Assembly: GCF_027596085.1 (NCBI RefSeq)
Contig: NC_072451.1
Coordinates: 6,233,013 to 6,297,012, forward strand
Source: Anoplopoma fimbria
Taxonomy: Eukaryota > Chordata > Actinopteri > Perciformes > Anoplopomatidae
Direction of reading: 5' to 3'
DNA length: 64,000 nt
This document shows, piece after piece, positions 39,401 to 51,400 of this stretch. The position numbers and the translations under genes were made by a program. The stretch's first letter is position 1, and each line of letters begins with the position of its first letter. The notes under the pieces are model-generated. The model made no database searches, was not told the origin of the DNA, and was given only the letters and a program-made list of their open reading frames with translations.

Positions 39401-42400
39401 TATTATGATTTCCTCATTAATAATTTTGAAGATAGAGTTACAGTGATGTGATGCATGCAATATTCTTTCTGATAACCCTGTTACTGTTGTTTCCAGATAA
39501 ATGGAATAAACGTTAGGAGTTATCGCCACGAGGAAGTGGTAAGCTGTCATCTTGTATCTCATATTTTACAACAGCGCACTGCAACAGCTCTTTCGACAGC
39601 TTATCTTGTCTCACTTAAGGATTTGTATCTTTTTGACATGTAAAGCCAATTGTTACTGTTTCATGCTTTTTATAAAATGTAACTGCAAGAAATATGTGTG
39701 TAAGTCTGTGTAAATCTCTTATCTTGGCTTTCCACTCTTAGTGAGACGTTAGCGCAGCGTTGTTTCATTGCAGCAAGCAATCTGCGAAAAACCTTGAGGT
39801 TTACAGCTTCTGCAAAAAAAGATCTCCCGCTGCTTTTTACATTCCAGGTCCAGGTTTTGAGAAATGCTGGTGAGGAAGTGACTCTTACCGTCTCTTTCCT
39901 AAAGAAGACCCCTGCCTTTCTGAAACTGCCCCTGTGTGAAGACTGCACATGTAAGAAACCTCTACACACACTCTTTTAATTCAAGTATTGGCCTTTAATT
40001 GCCATTACCGCACTGCAAAATAATTAACCAAGAGTATTTATAGCTGGTATTCATTTCTGGATAGGATTGGTTGTCTTGGTGACAATACACTGCAATGAAG
40101 AGCCACTTTGACAATAAAAAAAACAAATATTCAGTTGCTTCACTTTGCTTTAGATATGGAGCGAGGCGGACTGAAGACTAAACTGAAAGAAATGACATCG
40201 CTCATTGTGGTGCAATTGATTGCTCTTGTATGGCAAAGCTTCAGTCTCGTCATCAGACATGAAAGCCTTCATAAAACCCTTTCATACGCGTAAACAGGCC
40301 AGGTTGACTGGCCATCCAACCAGACAACTGAATACAAATTGGCACAAAGCAGGAGCCGACACTGGAGGAGAACAAAGTAACACACTTTTGTTGGTATCCG
40401 TGATTCACTGCAGTTGGAAACCTTGAATTCGATGGTGTTGCTTTGAGTTTGGATGGTTTATTGGCTCTTTTTTTGTGTGTGTCTCTGCTGTACATTCAGG
40501 CATCCCCAGCGACCAGAGTAGCGGGACTTCCTCTCCTCTGTGCGATAGCGGCCTGCACTTAAACTACCATCCTAACAACACGGTACTTTTTTCATTAGCT
40601 TCTCATTTGACTGACTGATTCTTTAACTGTCCCTCTGTAACGATGCAGCAGCGGACCTGGTGCCAGAAAGTTGTTACCATGCAACTACCACTGCTCGCTG
40701 ATAATGACAGGGATGATCTATCTTTATCTTTGGAGGAGGGGGAATCAGCTTTCCTCTACAGCTCGCGCCAGTTGGGCCTGCCTGAGCAGCAGCAGCAACA
40801 ATAACAGCAGCAGACCTCTTGTATGTCGTTTGTTTGAAATGTGCGAGGTGGGAAACGACAAGCTCCTCTAAATTACGCTTCACACTTCTGCAGGACACGC
40901 TCTCCTGCTCATCCTGGCCCACGTCCCCGGGGCTTCGCTGGGAGAAGAGATGGTTGGACCTGCGCCTTATTCCACTGCTTCACTCACGCCTGTCGCAGTA
41001 CAACCCGGGCTCTGACGTCTGCAGGTGAGCTGCGGGACTTCATCTTGAAGGCTCAGTGGTGTCTGTTCTCACCTGCAGAGCTGCTATCTCCCTGTTAGGC
41101 TCTGCAGGCTCTGCAGGCTCGCAGGGCGAAGAGCTCCTACTTGTTAAGTGCTTGGGGGTTTTCAAACGGAGCAGAAGGCCATACTTCATCTGTAAAAAAA
41201 TGTTATTTTTTTGCTATTTAGTCTCTTCCCTTTAAACACAATTAGACAAGCAACATATAGTCTGCAGTTGGACAGATACTGAATAGTGGATGCTTGACTT
41301 AATAAACCATGATGCTGTCAATAAATACATTTTCATTTTGCTACACTGTGGATGATGGAAACGGCAATCTTGTGGATTGACTCTCAATGGACCACACTTG
41401 TGGTTTGGCATGTTTTAGCCCATTAACTGAAATTGCATATGGGTCTTATACATTTTTAGATTGATTAGACATGTAGTGGGCAATGGGTTCACTTTATTTA
41501 AGGACAAAATGAAGATCAACTTAACATCTTATAGCAAATCAGGCTTAAAACATATCAGAGTGAAAATAGTTTCCTTTGTTATTTTTTGTTATCGAATTGT
41601 GAGTAGGCTGTTTTGAAAACGTGTTAATACGTAAAAAGCAGCTTTAATCAATATCTTTATGATTACAATGTATCAAGTAACACTGTGAAAGGGGTCGCAG
41701 TGAGAACCTTCTTATAATTATCACTGGAATTTGCAGCTCCCATTGAATTTCTGGAGCTTTATCCAGTTTCCGTTGATTGTTTAGCTGTCCGGCTACAACT
41801 AAACTGTTTTAAAAAAGCCCTATTATACATTACCTGCTCTGCACCAGACAGCAGTTAGAGTATATATCAGCAAAAAAGACAAATATTTCGCTCAGGAGAG
41901 GGTAGAAACCAAAAGCGGAGCTAAAAGAGAGTTAACATTTGTCACACATGACTCCACCTGCTGGAAGTCTAAAGGTTGCAGACAAGTCTGCGTTAACAAC
42001 TGAAAAGGGGATAACGTGTCAGTGTTGTGTTCACACATCTTGCTTCCAATTCCCCCAAGTGGAGGTTTAAAGTAATAGTTAAACAAAGTGTTTTGTGTGA
42101 ATTTTCAAAGAGCCTGCACAGAGATTTACATGCTTGGATGAAATGGAATGGAATAAATGCTTTAACCACCCAAAAATTAAAGTTGAAGAAATTACATATC
42201 GCAAGTAACTTTCTAATCCCATACTGTTAATGGAAAGTCACGTCTTCGTTGAGCATACTAAATCAACTAAAATGTTTTTTGTATCTTATCAATGCTAAAT
42301 CCCACCATAATCTTATGTTTTTCTCTTAATTCTTTCAGGAAAAATGCTTTCCAGGTCATAGCTGTGGACGGAGTCTGCAGCGGCGTCATCCAGTTCTCCA

Positions 42401-45400
42401 CAGCTGAGGACTGCTTGGACTGGCTTCAGGCAATAGCGAGTAACATTTCCTGTCTCACCAAGCACAATGTGAGTATGAAATAATAACACTTGTTAGCTCT
42501 GCCGCCTCTCGCTGTCCCCGATGTAAACCATTACATGTTGGGTTCGGAGTTAATGCAAAAGAGTTTCAATTTGCGGATCGTCTTAGAGTCCCTTTGCAAA
42601 TGTCACAGCATTATGGAAACACATACGAATGTGTTTTAACGCTCAGAGTAAAGTACACACTTATTTCCACGAGCATGAGGTCACAAAAACAGCAGTTGCG
42701 CTGTACTTCACTAACTCCCTCCAGCCAAACCGGTGCACTTATTATCTATAATTCAACATAATACGTTAAACTATAATGATAGCAAGAGGCAGCAAGAAAC
42801 ACGGAAATAACAACAGTGTTGTTTCTCTCTCTTGTTCTGAGCATATTGTTGGGGGGAAAAAAACAAAGCGTGTTTCCGGATGGGTGATGATGCTCAGCGA
42901 AATGGGGGGGCAAATACAAATACTGCTAACAAGCTCCACCATGCGCAGTGTCACATATAAAACCTGAGAAGAAATGTCAAATTTTTGACACATTTCTTAG
43001 CACATTTAGGTGTATTTCCAATCAGCATACTTTAAGTTACATTTTGTAGAGAGTCTGTTAAGCTGCGATCTAGAAAAATGTACCCAGTCAGTATAGTGTT
43101 GGCTCTCCACATGATGATGAATGCAACACGGAGTGAGCAGCAGTGAAAAACTGGGATTTGTAATTATCATGTGTCCACTGGCGAGGCTTTGAGTGTGAGA
43201 TAGAGAGAGAGAGAGTCTACAGGGAATAATGGAGGGCTGGTTAATTGGAGTGCATGAAGGGAGGGACATACTGAACATTACACTGATCACTCATTGCCAG
43301 AATGGCCTCAACAATGGTTGGAGTGCATTTCTCATTCTCTGGCCTTTGCTTTCACTGAGGTGTGTGAGTGAGCTAGCAACCTAGATGGATGTAGGACATA
43401 AAGAACTCTGCTGAATAAAAATAGATGTCTAATTTGAAAATGATTAAGATACTGCTGAACCATCAATGGAGTCGTTTATTAATGACCTGGATTACTTTTA
43501 AATATGAGATTGGTTATTGTGTACTTACAGAGACACCATGGTGCTTTGAGCTAAATGCTAACGTCAGCATGCTAACATACTGTAAAGTTTGCCATGACTA
43601 CCATCTTAGGTTAGAGTGTTTTAGCATGCTTACAATTGCCTATTAGCATTAAACACAAAGTGCAACTTAGGCTGATGAGAACGTCATTAGTTCTGAAGGT
43701 ATTTAGTCATAAACCAAAGTATTGGTGAAGTATAGATTTTATCCCAAGATGAAAATATATTAATATATTTCATGCATGAATGTCCTTGTGTGCTGGAAAA
43801 ATAGCCTCATGGTGGCATTAAAAGAAAAGTAATGTCGGATTTTTCTTGCTGTGATCATAAATGTCCAGTAGTTTTTGAGATATTTAGTCAAAACCAAAGT
43901 GGCAGAACAACAGACAGATCTAAAGCTAAAAAAAACAATTTCTTCTTGCAAAGTTCTTCAGATATAAGAATAACTTTTATTCACTATCATTCAACTTAAT
44001 TGCCTCAATCAGGGGGGTCGATTATATATATCTTTTTATTATTTCATATTTTATAATCCAATTTTAATTTATTTTTTAATTTTTGTCTCTTATGCACTCT
44101 TGTTTTTGTTATATAAGCTGTCTTTTGGTTATTATGTGTGCTTTTTGTTTTCATTTCCCTGCTGCACAACCAATCTCCCCATTGGGACGAATAAAGTGAT
44201 TTTATCGATTGATTTATTAGGCTGAGTCCCACAAAGACCTTAAAACAAACAATAAACTAGAGAAAACGTCAGGGGCTTGTTTTATCAAGTGTTCACCTCT
44301 TTTTCAAAGTCAAAATGAATATTCATAGACTTTTTTTTTTTTTTAAAGAAATAGAATGATTGGGCCCCACTTATTAAAATAGGAAACCTTACAAATGAGA
44401 TGTAAAAAAGGACAAAAATAGCACAAACACCTAAAAATATATGAATACCAGGGACATAATTAAGAGACGGCTCATCTTTCTTTGATAGCTCTCATACAAT
44501 TTTACTGAGCTGTTTGCTGTTACTCTTACTGTCACTGGACAGAAAGGTGCATCAGTGTTATAGTGATACAGATCACTAGCATAACAAATTTGTGATATAC
44601 ATTACATTTACATTGCCCTTTAAAAATCCTCAGTATGGAACCCTTGGGGCATTTTAGGAACTCTCACTCTCTATTGTTGAAATGTACTTGTTTCAACTAA
44701 GTAATGGCTATTTTTCTTTAAACTTTCTTTAATCTTCTGTTTTAAATGTTTTTATGTCTTTCATTATTTTACATGTGTCATGAGATCTTATTAGAAGTGT
44801 GGCGGACCATATTAAACAAAGGTTAAAATAACAGATGCATCACACTGAAAGTAGCGTATGAATCTCAGGGCTCAATTGTATTGGTTGCCAGGTTGCCATT
44901 GGCAACCAGTTCTTGGCCATTGAGTGTTATCAGTAGTAACCACTTTTTAGCATTATAAACCGTAGGGACATCTTTGCATCATCGAGCTGGACAGAAAGTT
45001 ATACTGCAAAGCATGTACAACACACTATAAATATAATATGTATATCTGTCATCATTATTAAGCTGACATTTAACTGCATTGTATCTTAATTACTCAAAAT
45101 ATAAGGTGACTATATACATGCCAGCCTGGCAACCACTTTATAGTGTTGAGCCCTGCATATGATGAAACAGTATGGTAGTTAACTGCAGTGGATTGAGGTT
45201 GATGTTGATTATATATTATATTGTATAAGGAGATGCATGTATATCACAATAACTGCAGCTTTCACATTAATGTAGTGGAGTGAAATACAATATATCTCTA
45301 AAATTCAGTGTATTCAAAATATAAAGTCTATCAAAACTGAAATACATAAGTCACGTACCAGCACCTGTAGTTCTTTACAAGTCATTGTCTCCTGATTAGA

Positions 45401-48400
45401 TAACCTTCAACATATACACCAGACAATATTCCCAGCCTGTATTTGTCAAGTGTGATCACAAAATATTAAATTAATATTATACACAGATATACACGATTTT
45501 ACGCTTTGCTTGTTTTCACCTATAATATATTATGATTTGGCAAATAAATCAGCAAATCATGTGCATAATAGACTGTTATTAAGTCCCAGTTCCCATCACA
45601 GACAGCCAGAGAGCACATCAATAACAGAGGCCAAATCAGTCTCTCATCTTTCTGAAAATGTCTCTTGTCAGAGGACTCAGTTAGGCCAATTAGGAGATAA
45701 TGCTGTGATGTTTCCTCATTAATTATGTGTTAAATACAGGCGTGTTCACTTCTTAACTTTGACCTTAGGAAGACCAATCTGTGGCTGAAACATATCAGCC
45801 ATGTCTGCATGAAATAAAAGCAGTTTATCTTGGTTTTTCTGTCAGTGCTGGAGGGAACAGGCTGAACACCTGCCTCTTAATGGACAATAAATAATAAATA
45901 GATAAAAGTAAAGCGATGAATACATCCAAATGTGACGGAATAAAAAATATACCGCATTAGAATTACTCTGACAATTTACTCAGAAAAAGTACATGGACTC
46001 AAGTAACTGTGTATTCCTTAATTACTTAAGGTTCTTTTCACCTCCAGTGAAAGTTCTCCCGTGTGTATTTTTGGACTGACTGTGAGCTGCATGATTTGTT
46101 GTATATCTTAAAGAACCGGTCGCCTGAGCCTTTTCCTTGTTTGTGTCAGCGGCAAGTTAGGCCTGCTGTCACTGTGACTGGTCACAACAACCAACAGCTG
46201 AATCTGAACAAACCCACAGTCTCTGCCCTCAAATACAACCAAACCTGGCTCACATCTTGACAGTTATCTGGCTGTGTTCGTTTCAGTTCCTCCACTTGAA
46301 ATAAAGAGTTGTGTTTCCTGCCTCAGCCCAAACATTTCAAAACAAGCAGCTGTGACTCGCCTCTATAGGAGGACGGGTTCAGGTCTGGACGGCTTAAACT
46401 GGTGCTCCTCAGAAAGAGTTCTATTGATAGTATAGTATAGGATTAGCAGCGAGTGATACCTGTGATCTAAGCAGAATGTTTTCATTTAAAGCCTGACTGC
46501 TCTCTCTGGTAGTTCCCCCGCTTTTATTATCACAGAGAGAATGGATTTTTTTAAATGGATTTTTTTTTTTTTTTAAGGAAGAGCCTCGGGTCCTTGTGGA
46601 AATGACTATCTATCTCATTTTGTAATTTGCATGCATTGACTAAATGAAGTAGCTCTAACAGTATTCATTCAGCGCTGTGGTTAACATGTTAGCACAGACA
46701 CTGTGATTCATAGTTTATTTGTTTCTTAGACGCATTGCGGATTGTGAGTCCCCACGGGGGTCCCACAACTATTTGATATTCTGCCAGTGATTGGTGTCTG
46801 ATTGTGAGCAGAAGATATTTTAATGACTAATTGATGTTCTTGTTAAATTTAACAGGTGAAGAAGATTAACCGAAATTTTCCAGTTAACCAGCAGGTAAGA
46901 TGTTTCACCAGGCAGCAGCTGAACTCCTGCTGCTTGTTTAGACTTTCTTTTTGCTTTGGCTTTAATTTTTATCCTCATCTTGTAAAATCACAAGTAAATA
47001 TAATCAGGTCAGTCAGTCACAGAAAGGGCACAGTGAAATCTTGCCAACTATTTCAACACAAGTAGAATGTTTGCATCATTAAAACCCTTCCACTGAGAAA
47101 TGATCAGAAAACAACTCGAGTGCCTTCAGTGAGTTAATTTACAGTGTCATCTCTCAGTCTTAACATGGGGAGTTAGTGCGACAGTGGGGATTCTTTTTTG
47201 TTACTAATTTATTTTGGTCTGTGCTGCACAAAAACATGTGAATTCACTTGACAATTCTTTTAAGAAGTAAAGCGGCATGAGACGAGACAACTTGTCCTGA
47301 ATCTTTCACTCGCTTGTTTTGCTGTCAACTCAAAACAGAAAATCAAGTAAACATTTTACTTTAGTTGCAATCACCCAGAATTTAATGAGTGCTGATGTTG
47401 AGATACACTTGATTTTTGAAATCATGTCTCAAAACATTTGCTTTACTTTCTTGCTCTTTTTCTTCCCTTCTGCTTTCTCCTGAATACTTAATCTTAAGTG
47501 TTGCTTTACATGAGGGCAATATGACAAGAAATTTTGTGAAACATACTTTTATTCTGTTTATATATGTCTTAAGTACCCCTCTCTTATTTATTTTTTAAGA
47601 GTTTAAAACTATTAAACTCTGGGAGTGTGGTTTGATCCTTGCAATGTACAAATATTGTTCAATATTTTATACATTGTTTAGTATTTTATGATTTATCGTT
47701 TTATCCAACTAAGCAACGTGAAGAAACTGAAATACAAAAATCTCATGTTAAATAACGAAAAACCCAGGGTGACGATATATGGAAAAGTTATTGCTAAAAA
47801 ATTAAGTAAATTAATTAATCATATACATTTATTTTTTGTAAATCCTTTGAACCAATGACATGATTGCTGCACGCATGCATGCTTAAAACCACATGTATCA
47901 ACTAAGAAGAGTACTCATTAGCCAAATACTTGATCCAACGCGACACCATGCATTATAATTGGTGTCGTTCATGGCAGAGAGCAGCAAGTTGCCAGATTGA
48001 GCTGGTTTCCGCCCAGTTTGGCTACTTTTGATTAAGTTGAGATGGGAAATATAGCATTATACTGGTAGATGAAATTTGGATGCCTTTGTCAACATTTGGT
48101 GGGGTTTGGGAAATCTTGTGAGAACATTACTAAACAAGCTGTCATTTTATTGTAAAAAACACAGATCCTAAACTTCACATTATTGATTAATTAAAAGAAT
48201 TGTATCCTATTGATGCAGTATTGGCAAAAGAAAAGCTTAGTGTCAGCTGTATCGATTCTCTAGGTATGGATCCAGTCACCTCTTAACAAAACTGGCAGAA
48301 GAGACATGAACATATGGACCCTGTTATACCTTCCACATCCCTCATGACCTCACGTCTCTTCTTCCCTGTTTGATAGATTATCTACATGGGCTGGGTCGAC

Positions 48401-51400
48401 GAGAAGGAGCAGGACTCCGTTCATGACCGAATGTATTCACCAAAGTTCCTCGCTCTGCGTGGCTCCTCACTCTTTAAGTTTTCAGCACCTCCTGTAAGTT
48501 TTCACATGTTTCACTAATTTGTTTTATACTAACTTCCCCTTTAAAACATCAAACGTACGTGTTTGAATTTAATGTAGTTCAACTCTATGGGAGATTCTTC
48601 ATTTCACGTTAATGTATTGTTGAAGGAGAATATGTTTTCCTGCAGCTCACTCATAGTCCTTTGTGTGCTGCATTGATCTTCCTCCTGATTGATGATGATC
48701 ATTAAATCTGTTTACATTCTGCCAGCCACTTAAGTGATTATGACAAGAAGGATAAGCTGTTGATGGTGCTGGAGATGAGAAAAGATTGATAGAAAACTAG
48801 AATTGCCTGCTCAACTTGAATGTGCTCATATAAATGGAATATGCTAATGTGAGTGGATGGTGGAATGAAGAAGCTCGTTCAGACGATGTGACGACATTCT
48901 TCATCACTGAAGACTAGTTACCTACAGTTTGAGCAATATTTCCCCTCAAATAGCAGGAGGACAGTTTTGAAACCTATAGCATTAATCAATAGTTGACCGT
49001 TGGCTAAACCCCGCCCCCAGATAGTGATTGGCAGGTTGCCAGATTGAGCTGGTTTTTGCCCAGTTGGGCTACTTTTGACTAAGTTTAGATGGGAAAAATA
49101 GAGTCTTAATGGTAAATGAAATTTGGCTGCTTTTTTGTACATTTGGTGGGGTTTTAAAAACAAATTTGGTGAAAACATTATTACTAAACAAGCTGTGATT
49201 TCATTGTTAAAAACCACAGATACTAAACTTCATATTATTAATTTATTTATTTTGAGAAATATTTGTTTGACATGAGTTTTATTCCTTTGTGTATTTGGTT
49301 GTCTGACAGCCATCTGGGTTGCGATAGCTTATTTATCTACCATTAATCATTGGATATTTAATGCAGATATAAAACATTTGTATGCTTATTATGTGTTTTC
49401 TATTGTGTGTAACTGTTTTCCACATGATTCTGGCAAGGTAATAATTTGGGCTAGTTTTGTATTGAAGTGGGCGAGTTAGAGGTTGTGATTGGGCTGGAAA
49501 CTGTCAATCTCATCTGGCAACGCTGGTATCGTTTTGGATTTCTGCACATGCTGAACGGATGTGCATGAAACTATAGTGAGAGCGATACTCTGTATGGAGG
49601 GTGGTAACTTTACTTCTCTTCTCTGCAATACACAAACAGTGCTATTCCTAAATGTCAATGTCTGGCACAACTCACAGAGCTTTAGCCTTAACATTTACCT
49701 TTAAGCTAACTACAGATGACAAAAGCTGCTGCCTGTTATTCAGCCAGCAAAATCAACTGTCGTCTGCTAGAAATGACGAGCCTGCTTTTATGTACTTCTT
49801 TGTGAAATCGAAGAACCATGTTTGCAGAAATGAAGTGTGAAATCTGCCAAAATGATCGTTTTGAACTGTACGATGGAGAGCTTGACATGTTTAGCAACAG
49901 TTTACAAGGTTGGTGGAGTTTAGCAAATGGTCAACCGTAATGTCATTTAAAAGAATTTCCATCAGTTCACTTGAAGGGACAGTTTTTCTGCTTTCTTCCC
50001 CTTTTTAACAGAGCCCTTTTTCTAATCAAACACAAAATGTATGTGACATTTTTCAGGTGACAACATGGGACTGGACCAGAGCAGAGAAAAGCTTTACCGT
50101 GTACGAAATAATGTGCAAGATTTCAAAGGTAAGGCAGCCGCTTTGGTTTCATTTTCTTGAGCATTCAGAGAAGCAAACCCCTCACACATTGAGAGAATAT
50201 AAAGTAGAAAAACTGAGGAACACACTTATATAACCCACCAATTTATTTGCATGTGTTCTACTTCAATCCCACAGACACTCAAGAGTCAGATTTCATTGTT
50301 CATTCTCTGCAGGTTGGAGGTCACTCTGCATTTGATTGTGAGAATGTATCTGCAATTTATTATCTCGAAACTCAGGATGGCAAATTTGATTCATAGAGAT
50401 TCACAAATTGAATCAGATAGATGTTCACCTACTCCGCCATACCAGTTACACAATGCTATTTGAGTAAAATATAGTTATAAAAGATACAAAAGGGTCAAAC
50501 ATTGCGTTGTTAAAATAATTCTAGTGCTCTTAAAGCCACAGTCTGCAGCCTTTAGAGTAAATAAACCTCCGTTCAGCTTCAGGAAAACTGCATTGCTGTT
50601 GCTTTGTCTTATCTCCACGTCACTCTGCCCATCTGTACCTGATCAGCATGGCAGCCGTACTGTCTTATCTTAGGATAATGACCTTCTGGACAAGAGGAAG
50701 CACTGCTTCAGCGTCCAGACGGAGAGCGGCGAGGACATGTTCTTCAGCGTGGAACTGGAGTGCGAGCTGCTGATCTGGGAAAAGGCTTTTCAGATGGCCA
50801 CGTTCCTGGAGGTGGAGAGGATACAGGTCGGCAACTGAACAGTAGGCAACGTGGAGGGAATTGTGACGATTTTAATCCATCGCACGGTTCCAGCTCAGCT
50901 GTTGTTGATTGATAACGCTCAAATGACATTTTCAGCAGGAAAAAAATAAAGCAGGCTTTTGTGTCCTTGTGTAGCTCTTTTGGGTAACATCTAGTTCTTC
51001 TATTCTGTAGTGTAAAACGTACGCCTGTATCATGGAGAGCCACCTTATGGGACTAACCGTTGACTTCAGCATGGGCTTTGTGTGCTTTGATGCAGCTTCA
51101 AAGGTGAGTGTGAGACTTTATCATCAATAAAAATACAGAAGAGAGAATCGTTCAGTGGGAGAATGACAGTTGTATTGCACACAGTGTGAGGAAATCACGA
51201 TGCCTCAGCCTCTCTTTTTCTTTTTTTAGTGCTACTAACTTATTCTGCACTGTGTGCATTTTGGGAGTTTGAGCACATTTGTTTTGACGGCTGGTTCCCC
51301 TCCCCGGCTCAAACCTCTCACTCCCTCCTGCAGTTCATTTTGGCCTTTCCCCAGGTCTGAGAGCTGTGCAGACTGCTCCACTGGTGCACATTATGTGGAA

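Larger units (their letters stand above)
42469..46855 (+). other. sntg1: sntg1 intron between exons 10 and 11
   Basis: The largest intron of the coding part (4.4 kb). It contains a dispersed repeat (43540-43935) and a LINE/SINE tail (44080-44215). The remaining sequence is AT-rich, with a short inverted ttgccaggttgccattggcaa segment near 44883. No other gene seen. Confidence 0.85.

Noticed and set aside
47941..47967. Small inverted repeat (cgacacca ... tggtgtcg)
   Set aside because: Eight-base arms around an 11-base loop are expected by chance in 64 kb.
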